A stretch of 64,000 bases of DNA from Armillaria gallica (Eukaryota; Basidiomycota; Agaricomycetes; Agaricales; Physalacriaceae): positions 6,324,001 to 6,388,000 of the forward strand of contig JBANDB010000004.1 in assembly GCA_037576215.1 (NCBI GenBank), written 5' to 3'. Positions within the stretch are counted from its first letter, which is position 1. Each line of letters starts with the position of its first letter. Shown one piece after another: positions 1-10,031 of this stretch. A program made the translations under genes and the position numbers. Below the pieces are notes generated by a model. The model searched no databases, was not told the origin of the DNA, and saw nothing but the letters and a program-made list of their open reading frames with translations.

Positions 1-657
1 TTTCTTGGACGAGTGAGCGAATGAATATTTTGACAAAGGGGCCAGTGGATTGTCTGAGCTTAGAGGCAGAGGTAGCAGCGTTGTATTAACCATATGAGGG
101 AGAGACGAATACGAGGCTGCCGAGGCGTACACCGCCGACGCAGATGCACAGGGGATGATCTCATTCTCCTTCCTTATACTCAATCATTCTCCAACTTCTT
201 GTGTACATTGCGCCGCTATTTCAAGTCCCGATGGCTACAGTCTCAAGGTTAACGATAGATAGGCAAACAAAGAATAGCCAAGCATTTGTGAAACTCAGTG
301 ATAGCAGAGACTCGGAGAACAAGACGTGAAGATCGTTTTATGGACAGCCAAATACTACACTCAGAGCTTAGCGAAACGTCAAGCCTTCAAGTGGAAAAAT
401 GAAGAGAAAGTCAAAGGCGGCCTTGGCCGTAGGAACGTGGGTGGCGGGAGGGAACTCAAGGGAGGATGTCGTGCTCGACGTCAACGTCAACGTTGAAAGT
501 ATCTGGATCGCCTGCCGTAAACAAACTTCAACACAGCCACACAATGCCCAGCTTTTCGCCGTTCGGATGCACATCTTCTTGGCCATTAATCCATCATCAT
601 CCAGTCCATCTTTACCTGGCACGACTGCGACTTATGACCAGCCTCATGCGATACATT
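1..657. repeat. Segmental-duplication block A, copy 1 (cut by window edge)
   Basis: The first base of the window lies inside a repeat: this stretch matches 9153 onward and, more loosely, 11504-12060. Shared words include the opening tttcttggacgagtgagcg, the accgccgacgca segment and the aacaaagaatagcca segment. It precedes secreted-protein gene copy 1 just as copy 2 of the block precedes gene copy 3, so block and gene were duplicated together. Short open frames here overlap on both strands and show no protein-like conservation; I call no gene in 1-946. Confidence 0.85.
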
Positions 658-890
658 AACCCGTCTCTGTCGGTACCTTGTCGGCGACAACGCTGTTTTA
701 CCACATTTTTAGTTCACCGCTGCAGGTTGCTTAGGTCAAGTGGATTCACTGGTGCTTCTTCACCAATAGCAGGTTCCCCTCGCCTTTCAAACAATGTGAG
801 TCTGGGAAGATGCAGCACTTAGGGGTGGGTTTCAAGCTTGGCGGAAGTGGTACTAGTCGAGCAAAGTCTCGATATGAGCTGCTGCTGAGC

Positions 891-898
891 TATAAAAG
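891..898 (+). promoter_or_regulatory. TATA box of secreted-protein gene copy 1
   Basis: TATAAAAG lies 56 bp before the ATG at 947. The same box, in the same gag/ctgctgag context, occurs at the other two copies (4395-4402 and 9962-9969). Confidence 0.7.
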
Positions 899-946
899 CC
901 AGAAAGCCAGAAGCCTTCACCGGACTCAACCAAGCTAGCGATAGAC

Positions 947-1451
947 ATGCAATTCTTCACTCTCGCCAACTTCTTCTTCTCTCTCGCCGCCATGGCGGTC
1001 GTAGGTCGCGCCAGCCCGACCCCTGTACGTGCTGAGCTCGACTTATGCTCACAGTATACTGACAGGATACCAGGAGTCTGCTTCTACTGCCTTCATATGG
1101 ACAGACGCCGAGTTCGACCACTGGCTTGCCACCACCGACGCCAATATCACCTACTATGGGAACACCAGCTCCAAAGCGCTCGCTCCTCGCGCCGCATCGA
1201 TCACCAGGGTCACATACTGTTCCTCCGTCGTCGGCAACGGCTGCGGTGGCGCATGCACCGTTTACGAAGGCGGTGCCACCTGCCTCAATGCGCCCGACAC
1301 CGTGTGCCTTGCTGCCACCCAAAACGTCGGGTTCTGCAGCAGTCCAGGATGCGTTGGTGTCTGCACCCAATTGACCGACTGTATACTGTGGCTCAATGGA
1401 GGGTTCTGTTATACCCCCGATACTAAGTCCATCCTCGTGTCCCCCTTATAA
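947..1451 (+). CDS. Small secreted cysteine-rich protein, copy 1
   Basis: Two exons, 947-1024 and 1074-1451, around a 49-bp intron (GTACGT...ACCAG) in phase 0, giving 151 aa. Residues 1-22 are a hydrophobic signal peptide (MQFFTLANFFFSLAAMAVVG) followed by an Ala-Ser-Pro region. The mature part has ten cysteines with spacing C-x7-C-x3-C-x8-C-x7-C-x9-C-x4-C-x3-C-x5-C-x8-C, identical in the paralogues, which implies five disulfides. Two N-glycosylation sequons (NIT, NTS) precede the cysteine region. Between the last two cysteines this copy reads ILWLNGGF where the others read GTRLDGGF, and VGVC-TQLTDC replaces GGSC-NQLSSC. It looks like the effector-like small secreted proteins of decay and litter Agaricomycetes; this is an impression, not a match. 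Extracellular; function unknown. Confidence 0.88.
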
Positions 1452-1911
1452 AGTGAGGTAAGTTGCTCTCTTATTTTCAGACTCCTGTTACTCACGCTGG
1501 GCTCCAGAAGATCATTTAATCAGGGTGTTGGCATTGATTTTTTCTGTGTAATACCGTCTTCGGTTGTACTATTAAAAACCTCGCTGCAGCGTTACATTTC
1601 CAATACATTTCTGAGCTTGATTGACTCCCCTTCCCTCGAAAGGCCTCTGGGCGTATCTTGCGAAGCTGCAGATGGCTCAACACCTTACTTTGATGGATTA
1701 TGCGTAAATCGGCTGAACGACATTCAGGTGCAAAATAGGGGCTACGTCGACTCGTACCGGCAACCAATTGTGTTGCCCGACCGTGTACTTCGTACTTCCA
1801 ACTTGAATGACCGGAGTATGCTACTGCACAAAGTCGCACGTTGCTCGGGGATCATTTGTCCCAATGGACGGTGTCTAAAAGAGCCAGCGAAATAACAGTT
1901 GCAACGGTTCT

Positions 1912-2025
1912 CCCTACTAGGACCCTTGCGATATCTTGGCAAGATATCGCAAGGGTCCTAGTAGGGGCTTATTCGAGAAAGAGTGGCCAGGATAATCCTG
2001 GCCACTCTTTCTCGAATAAGCCCCT
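1912..2025. repeat. Two adjoining near-perfect palindromes
   Basis: Palindrome 1 has a 27-nt left arm at 1912-1938, one centre base (1939) and an exactly complementary right arm at 1940-1966. Palindrome 2 has a 31-nt left arm at 1963-1993, one centre base (1994) and an exactly complementary right arm at 1995-2025. They share AGGG at 1963-1966. All 27 and 31 arm pairs match. No equivalent exists downstream of the other two secreted-protein genes. Confidence 0.95.
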
Positions 2026-2029
2026 GAGT

Positions 2030-2310
2030 GCATCCTGCGACGTCGCCGGTTGCTCTAGACACACATATTTCGAGGGATGGTGCCCAAATTATCCGGATGT
2101 TTATTCCTTCTGTGGACCGTTTTCATCTGGCACCACTACGACCCCCTTGCTTTTCCATTCGTCTGATCTCAAACATGCTTGATACAGACTACTCTCCAGG
2201 TCATGTATAATTCGAATGGCAAAGTGGCAAAGAGCCAATGAGGAACCGAAGCTCCACCACACTCAACATTAATGTTAATCTAGTAGTACGTTCAAAATAA
2301 AGGTACAACA
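2030..2310. repeat. Segmental-duplication block D, copy 1
   Basis: Matches ~12030-12260: both contain catcatgcttgata-type sequence, then gaatggc(a/g)aagtggc(a/g)aagag, caatgaggaaccgaagctcca and a closing ttctagtacgtt segment. It lies after gene copy 1 here, and after a gene-less block at 12 kb. Non-coding as far as I can see. Confidence 0.75.
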
Positions 2311-3070
2311 CAACAAAGGACCGAAGGAATATACACTTTACACGTCAATGCAGCCATCCCTGTAGCTATGTCGAGCCAATGTCTACGAAACCATGGCATG
2401 TACATCAAATACAAACAGATAGTCAACATTCCCAGTAGTCCCAGCGCTGTAGCATTCAGGATACCTTTAATATGGGATGGGATTCGAGAAATCACCAAAC
2501 TCTTTAGGCTCATTGTTAACTCCCAGCGCTCGAGCATACAGGACACATCTTCCAGTTCTACTCCTAGCAAGGACACTGCACACAAGTGAAAAGCTCGAGG
2601 GAAGCGTGAGCCAAAATCTCAGCATTGCAATCCCTATCTCCACTTGGAGCGTCATCTAGTTAGATAACCGGACAAGGTCCCAAAAAGGAACGCCGGGGTT
2701 CTGTGCCGCCACTAAATGTGTCATAGACTACATCCTTCCATGCCGCTGTGATACCCTCAGTTGCCAGCCCAGGAGCCAGGACGTCTCACGGACTTACTGA
2801 CCGGCGATGCATTCCGCAATAACCCATATTAATCATACGTACTCTCGTCACGTTCATATGTCTCCTTCGAACGCAGAGGACTGAAGCAAGCAAACCAGTC
2901 GGTCATCAGTACGAAGCCCGTTCGGCGTTTCATGTGAATACAATTGAAGTCAACCACATGTAGCCAGAACGATACAAATGTCTGAGAGAACAACAGTGCA
3001 GCATGCGGAAGTGGGAGCGAAAGGAATCGAAACGACGAAAAGTGATCAGCTGATGTGGAATGTCCGCTTA

Positions 3071-3315
3071 CAGCTGTTTGCATACAGCTTGGCAGTCAGG
3101 GGGTTTTCGTGGATGATGAAAAGAAGCCCGGACTTCCTCATAAACCATGTTTTGGGGACTTCAAGCGCACAAAATGGCCTCTGAGATCGTCGAAATGGCC
3201 ATAAACCACCCACAAACGCGTCATCAAGCCCTTAAACTACGGTTCATGACGAAGTCCAGATCACTCTTCTCTCGCGCAAAACGCCCGCTACTGTCAAGCT
3301 GTGTGCAAACAGCTG
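3071..3315. mobile_element. Foldback MITE with TA target duplication
   Basis: The element is bounded by TA at 3069-3070 and 3316-3317. Its outer 26 bp (3071-3096, starting CAGCTGTTTGCA) are the inverse of 3290-3315 with only two mismatches. The inner parts also pair imperfectly: GGACTTCCTCATAAACCATG on the left against GGACTTCGTCATGAACCGTAG on the right, so most of the 245 bp folds on itself. No transposase reading frame fits. TA flanks and CAG-type ends suggest a Tc1/mariner-superfamily non-autonomous element; that assignment is inference. Confidence 0.75.
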
Positions 3316-3338
3316 TAAGTTCGCGAACATAAATAAAT

Positions 3339-3361
3339 ATGATGATGATGATGATGATGAG
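3339..3361. repeat. (ATG)n microsatellite in a dispersed repeat
   Basis: Seven or so ATG/GAT units lie between agttcgcgaacataaataa and gtacttacttaacccgcc. A sister copy at 13091-13128 has the same flanks (agttcgcgaata-gtacttaacccgcc) without the expansion, so the trinucleotide run grew inside the repeat. Confidence 0.8.
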
Positions 3362-3368
3362 TACTTAC

Positions 3369-3552
3369 TTAACCCGCCTTTGTCGGCGGCTACAATGATT
3401 CTACCACATTTTCAGTTCACCGCCTGTCAGGTTGTTTAGGTGAAGTGTATCCACCGGTGCTTCTTCACCCAATAACACCTTTCAAACAAGGAATTTGGGA
3501 AGATGTCGAAGTTGGAGGTGGGTCTCAAGCTTGATGGAAATGGTAGAGCAAA
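3369..3552. repeat. Shared upstream region of secreted-protein copy 2 (distal part)
   Basis: Starts with ttaacccgcctttgtcggcgg and runs through accacattttcagttcaccgc and ttgtttaggtgaagtg to gaaatggtagagcaaa. The same series precedes copy 1 (656-870) and, shortened, copy 3 (9839-9925). In copies 1 and 3 it runs directly into the TATA box; in copy 2 it is cut off at about 3552 by an insertion. Confidence 0.75.
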
Positions 3553-4362
3553 TAGGGCTGCACACCGTCGCTGTATTGTACACATTTCGGTAACCATTAT
3601 ACCGAAGATGTGCCGAAGTCGAAGGTACCCTACTAACCATTCGTACGGTACGGTATACGGTTGTTCCATCGCCGTCAAGATCCCCTACAGACGGCCGTAC
3701 AACGTCGTAATACGGTTTATTGTATCAGACTTCCGATCTTACCTAGCGCCCTTTTTGGAGCAAGCATATCATGCAAAATGGCCCCATGCAGCTATTAGCA
3801 AATCCTGGATCTACCATTTCATTGCTCTAGTCTACAGTTTGACTATCCACACCGTTTCATCAATTCTCGTTCGCATTCGGCCCAGGACAACACATGCAAC
3901 TTTCCCTTAAATCTGGGACGCCTCTGGCCTAGTTCAACTTGATTGTATAGGTCCATTTTACGTTTTTTTGTGATATTAGGCACATCTGACTTGCCTTCTG
4001 CTCCAAGTTCCGTTATTCTTGGACTTGGGTTCTCTTCCTTGTCTCTCAGACCATCAAGCCATGCTGCAAGCTCTTTCTGTAAGGGTAAATTCATTTTATA
4101 CTTGGGTACACGATCGTCAACTGTTAGAATCGCGGGGCTGAACTTAGACAAAGTGAGTGGCAAAATGGTTTACATCTGTTGCAAACGCGACATGGGGACT
4201 AACTACAAAATATACTAGCTTATATACTACGAAATCCCTGCGGAAATAAGCAAACACGTGAGTAAATCCGCACGAGAACCAAACAGCGACTACCTGTCCG
4301 CCTCAAGAAGCTCGAATACCCTACATGAATGACCGTAGACGACCGTATACGGTACCAAAAAT
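3553..4362. mobile_element. ~810-bp insertion in the copy 2 promoter, possibly hAT-like
   Basis: In copy 3 ggtagagcaaag continues straight into tctcgaacggtcttcaatgag. In copy 2 the two halves are ~810 bp apart (left half ends ~3552, right half resumes ~4363). The insert begins TAGGGCTGCACACCG, as hAT termini often do, and carries CGGTA/CCGTATACGG words near both ends (3650-3665 and 4331-4353). No matching right terminus was found, so it may be truncated. A minus-strand open frame at 3843-4163 (Leu/Lys-rich, ~106 codons) lies inside and resembles nothing I know. The insert is certain; its class is not. Confidence 0.5.
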
Positions 4363-4394
4363 CTCAATCGGTCTTCAATGAGCTGCTGAGGAGC

Positions 4395-4402
4395 TATAAA
4401 AG
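4395..4402 (+). promoter_or_regulatory. TATA box of secreted-protein gene copy 2
   Basis: TATAAAAG, 73 bp before the ATG at 4468. It lies just downstream of the insertion, so the core promoter survived while distal upstream sequence was displaced by ~810 bp. Confidence 0.7.
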
Positions 4403-4467
4403 CTGGCAATTGTGAGCTCAGAAAGTCAGAGAAACCTTCACCGGACTCAACCAAGCTAACGATACAC

Positions 4468-4966
4468 ATGCAATTCTTCACTCTCGCCAACTTCTTCGGT
4501 CTCGCCGCCATGGCGGTCGTAGGTCGCGCCAGCCCGACCAATGTACGTGCTGAGCTCTCATGCTCACAGTATACTGACGGGATACCAGGAGTCTGCTTCT
4601 GCTGCCTTCATATGGACAGACGCCGAGTTCAACCACTGGCTCGCCACCACCGACGCCAATATCACCTACTATGGGAACACCAGCCCCAACACGCTCGCTC
4701 CTCGCGCCGCGTCAATCACCAGGGTCACATACTGTTCCTCCCGCGTCGGCAACGTCTGCGGTGGCAACTGCACTGTTTATCAAGGCGGTGCTGCCTGCCT
4801 CAATGCGCCCGACACCGTGTGCCTTGCTGCTACCCAAAACGTCGGGTTCTGCAACCGTGCAGGATGCGGTGGTAGCTGCAACCAGTTGTCCTCCTGTGGA
4901 ACGCGCCTCGATGGAGGGTTCTGTTATACTCCCGGTACTAGGTCCATCATCGTGTCCCCCTTATAA
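4468..4966 (+). CDS. Small secreted cysteine-rich protein, copy 2
   Basis: Exons 4468-4542 and 4589-4966, with a 46-bp phase-0 intron at the position used in copies 1 and 3; 150 aa. The signal peptide is one residue shorter than in copy 1 and ends in Gly-Leu-Ala-Ala. All ten cysteines keep the family spacing, and both sequons (NIT, NTS) are present. Closest in the C-terminal half to copy 3 (both have GGS/SGS-C-NQLSSC and GTRLDGGFCYTPGT). The distal upstream region is split by the 3553-4362 insertion, so its expression may differ from the other copies. Secreted; function unknown. Confidence 0.88.
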
Positions 4967-5665
4967 AGTGAGGTAAGTTGCTCTCTTATTTTAAGACTCC
5001 TGTTATTTACGCTGAGTTCCAGAAGATCATTTAATCAGGGTGTTAGCATTGTTTTTTTCTGTGTAATACCGGCTTCGGTTGTACTATTGAAACCCTCGCT
5101 ACAGCGTTACATTTTTGAGCTTGAAACTGGAAATATGAAACCATAGTTGGCATTGATCAAACCAATATTGAACGTTGTTCAAGGTTGGCATTGTTTTACA
5201 AGTATCACAGTATCAGCAAGAGCGATGAGGATAAGAGCAAGCTTTAAACACATTTTTTTCCAATTGAATTGGTATACATGTAACGTTGATATAATGTTTT
5301 CTAGGTTGAAACTGACCACCGCCTTACGCGTTATGGCACATGCGCTTTTGAGAAACGCAACCGCCCCTGCTTGCGCACAGTACAATCGAAGACAGTGTGC
5401 ATTATTAAATACAACTATAATACCCAACAAAGGAGGGAAAAAGTACTCATGCAAGTATACTCTTTAATACATAATCCACATCCATGATCCGCCATGGCAA
5501 AGTTCAAATCTTTCTGTATAGCTCCAAATGCAGCACACTCACGGTGAGTTGTTTGGAGGGCCGCCATGACACTGAGTAAGCCATTCTACTCCGACTGCAT
5601 CCCCAGTCAACAGCCTCCGGCGGATGAATTTGGACTGGGCAGCCATCTGCATTCGAGATCAGTGA
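4967..5665. repeat. 3' flank of copy 2, duplicated at 10531-11246
   Basis: After the stop codon the two copies stay alignable for ~700 bp: tttgagcttgaaactggaaatatg, agcaagagcgatgag, the acaatcga...gacagt(g/a)tgcatt segment, and finally cctccggcggatgaatttgg and agccatctgcatt. No gene is seen. In the second copy similarity ends near 11246 where a pseudogene fragment starts, while here unrelated sequence begins near 5665. Confidence 0.8.
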
Positions 5666-8580
5666 AGTTACGAGTCCGAGTTTACGAGGATTCGTTCTTT
5701 TATGCTACATTTTGGACCAGGACCCTGCATTTTAAGTTTTACCTTAGAATTCAACAGCAACAAACATATGCCCTTTTATAGACGGGAGGCTTCAGAATGT
5801 TTATAGCGCTAAATAAACTAGGAGGCTAGTGTTTTGTTCACGCTTATTTTGTGGTACATGTATCCAAGAGTATATTCCCCTCAAATTTTAAGCTTCGGAG
5901 TATGAGATTAGAGTCGAGGAACCATCCATTCCGTTGCAACGGTCCGATTAACCGAGCAGTGATCGAGTGGCAGTGCTGCGTCTTTCGTGGCATTTACTAC
6001 CACCACGCAAACGACTTAAAACCACATACAGTCACTCAATAGCCCTTCTGGTGGGCATAAAAAGGTATGTGCTTATTCATTCTTATGCTTATTTATTTAA
6101 TCCTTTTATTTAGATACTTTTTACGCATCTCGCGGCCCCAAGAGCCCGGATAGCGTCCATTCCATCCTCACCCTCCACGCGTAAGTCTTCAGACAAGGCA
6201 GCACGTTGTGTAACCCTCGGAGACAGATTAGAAGACCTCTACATTCGATGACGACGACACCAGCTCCCAACGACGCCTGCCAATGCGGCCAATACGCCCC
6301 CAGTCCCCATTTCAACCTGCCCAGCACGCGCCATACCGACATCGGGACCAATCACCCTCGCACAGTGGTAGATGGCACATAAACCGTTGATGATGAATCA
6401 AGGAATCCGCAATCAGCTGTCATCTGAAAGCGAGGGGGAGGCTGTATGACCGGAAGCAGACCCACAACGGCAATGACGGCGACAACAAATTGGATGGTGT
6501 CGACAACAACGAGAGGGACGGAGTAGAATCTAAAATGACAGTAGGACTGGGTGTGGGCGGTGGTCCAAGATGCAGGGGAGCAGAGAGGGGCCGAAAAGGA
6601 TGGCAAGAGGATGGTCAGAGGATGGTCGGGGCGCCGATGGTCAACGGGGAAGAGGATGAAGACGTTTTTTTCAGCATCAAAGAACGAATAGAGGACGTAC
6701 CAAATGCGCCTCAAATCTTGGCTATGCGACCTCTATGACGTCCGCTATTGCCCATCCCCTCCCACTCAAACATCACGCCCTCCCGCTCCACCCAGGAGTC
6801 CTACCCACCTCAAATGCATGCATCTCCCATAATTTGAGTGGGAGATCATGATTCCAATATTTGTTTACTCCCCCAACGCCGCCGCCGTTGCCAGCCTGCT
6901 CACCATCCCGACCCCCGCTTTTTTTGGACCATACCACATACTGCAACCCCTCCAGCCTCGCAACAGCCCAACTAACACCGTTTTTGACTACAGGGAATCG
7001 ACTGGTAAGCACCGGTTACCCCTCCAACCCTGCAGTCACCGTCAAACCGTCATCGACCCCGACCCACAATATTCCACCAGTTCAATCCCCCCCGCCTGGC
7101 GCCCTGCAACCTCACATCCCATCGAGCACAGTCCCTACATCACTGATGATGATGATGATACCATACCCGTCGTCCTCCGCCATGTCAACGCCCCGCCCCA
7201 TGCCATACAATGGCGGGCCAATTTAAATTTGATCGCCATCGTTGACTGTAACGCGCAAAGTAAGGCTCATTCCTACCACTCTTACTTTCCCCTTTGTTGA
7301 CCTGACATTTGGTATAGGCTACCGTTTAGAATCTTTCTCATTGAGGTCGCTCGTAGGCTCGGTTGCGAAAACGGTAAAGCACCTCTGATTTGAAACATCA
7401 GTGTCCGGAAGGGAAGTTTGACACCTATGGCCCGGATATGTTACCTCTGGCATTCCTTTGAATTTCCTTTAATCGGGTCTATACATTGTTTACCCTTCGT
7501 GCAAGCAAGGCCGCAAGTGAGATAGACAATACTCACGAGTCGTTGCCACACCAACGTCTCTCACGTCCTCCTCACTCTCCGCCTGTCTCAAGTCGCAAGC
7601 AAGCCTATATTACCTCTACCTTCACAAGGTTGCAAGTGAGGGAAATATAAGTGAGTTGAGTGCCCTTCATACCTGACAGCAATTGGTAACTCCTACCAAA
7701 CAGGTCGTGAATAGTATTTGATTTTTGATTTTTGGTGAGAGTACCTGGCGAACGGGAAGAAATGGAGAGACCAGCCTCTCTCTCCATTGCGTCCTCACCG
7801 TCTCACCAGGTATGCTAGAGTATGCTTTCTCTCCGATGATTAATTCTCATTGCCTCGGTAGTTTCAGTCTTCAGGGCCCCTTCACTGCGTGGGGAGGCTC
7901 GTTTTCTTGGCTACGCTCGTCCCTCAATCAGATGAACTCGAGACGATTGGATACTGACAATATGGTGCGGTAGATTGTTGACCCGGATGATCTTTCGGTT
8001 TGTCGGAGATACTGTATACAATATGTGTTGTTACAGGGTGCAATTGTCTACATGTCTAGTGATGCGTCAAGGTTTACAACTGGCTCGCAATTCGCGTGGA
8101 CAGCGGTTGCATTATTTAGGGTGATTTCTTTAGTATACCCGATTCAGACAAGCGTACAGACATCGGACTTCTCATCTAACATAGAGGTATCTTACTGGGT
8201 GTCGTTTGTTTATTTTTCTTTATTAATGTTGTTACTGCCTTGCTCTCAATTTGTGATTTTGGTTTTCTACTGTTGGTTTCCATTGACGCTTAGTAAACAC
8301 GGAAGTTGAGACTTTGTTCGCTTCTTGCATCGGCTTCTGTCGCAAGTCCCAAGTCCCAAGTTTAACATCAGCCTTGCAAGTCGCTTGTGCACTACTATTA
8401 AACTTGCGTTAATCTCTCACAAGCCGACACCCAGAACAACTTTCAGCTTTGCATTTTCTCTCAAGACTGTATGCTTTGGACTCTGGTGCTGGAACTGTTA
8501 CTAGCTCTGCTCCTTCCTGCAGTACAAGTTGGGTCAAATCATCCATTTTGTATGAAAACAGACCTTGAGAATGCGGGTGA
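5666..8580. other. Gene-free interval, no recognisable content
   Basis: Nearly 3 kb without a convincing gene. A 12-bp inverted repeat (CTCCCACTCAAA at 6759-6770 against 6833-6844) and a short (ATG)n run near 7144-7158 are the only structured pieces. Proline/threonine-rich open frames at 6848-7300 overlap one another in two frames, which argues against coding. Sequence at 7500-7700 and 8330-8410 repeats ctcgcaagt/gcaagtga-type words without a clear period. Confidence 0.5.
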
Positions 8581-9043
8581 GCAGCTTGTGAAAGGGTGCC
8601 TGGACTTCGGACTCGTACCTGCCGTGCTTGCAGCGGCCCACTTCGGCTAAGTCGTCTTCTAGTCCTTCAACGTGACACTCTGGCTGAAGGTTCGCCCACC
8701 ATGCCCAGAACAGTTCTTGGAATTCCTCGCAAGGTCCAAATCCCTATAAGGAGGACGTGTGTGCGTGTGAGATCCATTGCCCAATGCATTCGGGGCGAAA
8801 ATCGGCCGACAGCTTGTCATGGCTGGAAAAGGCCTTTGCAATCTGGAAGATGGCCCAGGAGTGGACAACTCTGGACCATTCCACACCGAGGACCTTCGGC
8901 TCGAACATCTCCAAGGCCTGCACCACCCAAAGAAGCGTACCCCGTGGGAAGACGATATTGGTTAGACACTTCGCTTCCAGCAGGCTCCTTCGAACCATCA
9001 ACAGGTCATTTGCTGATGGTAAATTGGCCGGTCTGAAAACCAC
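8580..9043 (-). pseudogene. Broken fragment of a WW-LQPE family protein, copy 1
   Basis: On the minus strand, 9043 to ~8750 encodes LGVEWSRVVHSWAIFQIAKAF...KLSADFRPECIGQWI. After a frame change, ~8725 to 8660 encodes CEEFQELFWAWWANLQPE. Together these follow the order of a hypothetical protein common in Agaricomycetes: W..V..W..FE, then RP..I..WI, then F...WWAW(W)..LQPEWR. That family match is from memory. The frame break and absence of a start or full length make it a pseudogene. A second copy lies at 11247-11500. Confidence 0.5.
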
Positions 9044-9152
9044 ACTTCTTCGTGGTATCCGTTAACTGATCTAGGGATCCGCATTGATTTGGCTCGCACG
9101 TACGGTGTGGAAGGGTCCTAGACACAGTACCAGCACTGATACTAGTGCAAGG

Positions 9153-9838
9153 TTTCTTGGACGAGTGAGCGAATGAATACTTTGACAAAGGGGCCAGTGG
9201 ATTGTCTGAGCTTAGAAGCAGAGGTGACAGTGTTATATTAGGCATAGGAGGGAGAGGCGAATACGAGGCTGCCGAGGCATACACCGCCGACGCAGGTGCA
9301 CAGGAGATGATCTCATTCTCCTTCCTTATACTTAATCATTCTCCAACTTCTTGTGTGCATTGCGCCACTATTTCAAGTCCCGATGGCTACAGTCTCAAGG
9401 TTAACGATAGATAGGCAAACAAAGAATAGCCAGGCATTTGTGAAACTCAGTGATAGCAGAGACTCGGAGAACAAGACGTGAAGATCGTTTTATGGACAGC
9501 CAAATACTACACTCAGAGCCTAGCGAAACGTCAAGCCTTCAAGTGGAAAAATGAAGAGAACGTGAAAGGCGGCCTTGGCCGTAGAAACGTGGGCAGCGGG
9601 AGGGAACTCAGGGGAGGATGTTGTGCTCGACGTCGACATCAACATTGAAGGTATTTGGATTGCATGCCGTGAGCAAATTTTAACACAGCCACACAGTACC
9701 CGGCTTTTCGATCCGGTCCACATGCACATTTTCTTTGACCATCAATGCAGTCATCCAGTCATCATCCAGTCTTCTGTAGACCGTCTTCATCTGGCACGAC
9801 TGCAACTTATGACCAGTCTCATCTCGATCATGCGATAC
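9153..9838. repeat. Segmental-duplication block A, copy 2
   Basis: Base 9153 corresponds to base 1 of the window; the two run in parallel through the aacaaagaatagcca and gaagatcgttttatggacagcc segments into the promoter of gene copy 3. Small indels shift the offset from 9152 at the start to 9085 at the ATG. No gene in the block. Confidence 0.85.
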
Positions 9839-9961
9839 CTTAACCCGTCTTTGTCGGCGGCAACAATGTTTTTACCGCATTGTTAGTTCACGGTGGGTTT
9901 CAAGCTCGGTGGAAGTGGTAGAGCAAAGTCTCGAACGGTCTTCAATGAGCTGCTGAGGAGC

Positions 9962-9969
9962 TATAAAAG
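9962..9969 (+). promoter_or_regulatory. TATA box of secreted-protein gene copy 3
   Basis: TATAAAAG 70 bp before the ATG at 10032, preceded by cggtcttcaatgagctgctgaggag exactly as in copy 2. Confidence 0.7.
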
Positions 9970-10031
9970 CTGGAAATTGTGGCTCAGAAAGTCAGAAGCC
10001 TTCACCGGACTCAACCAAGCTAATGATACAC

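Larger units (their letters stand above)
1452..3070. other. Gene-free interval downstream of copy 1
   Basis: The first ~170 bp continue the similarity seen 3' of all three secreted-protein genes (the aagatcatttaatcaggg and gtaataccg...cttcggttgtacta segments), then similarity stops near 1620. The interval holds the double palindrome at 1912-2025 and block D (2030-2310, matching ~12030-12260). From 2310 to 3070 only short overlapping open frames on both strands are seen; I recognise nothing there. Confidence 0.6.

Noticed and set aside
1449..1490. Possible 3'-UTR intron after each secreted-protein stop codon (gtaagttgctctcttattttcag)
   Set aside because: It would be only ~23 bp, below the workable size for fungal introns, and lies outside the coding region.
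6352..7300. Open frames on both strands, 79-150 codons, Pro/Thr/Ser-rich
   Set aside because: Frames overlap in two or three phases with no shared motif or splice pattern; composition bias alone explains them.
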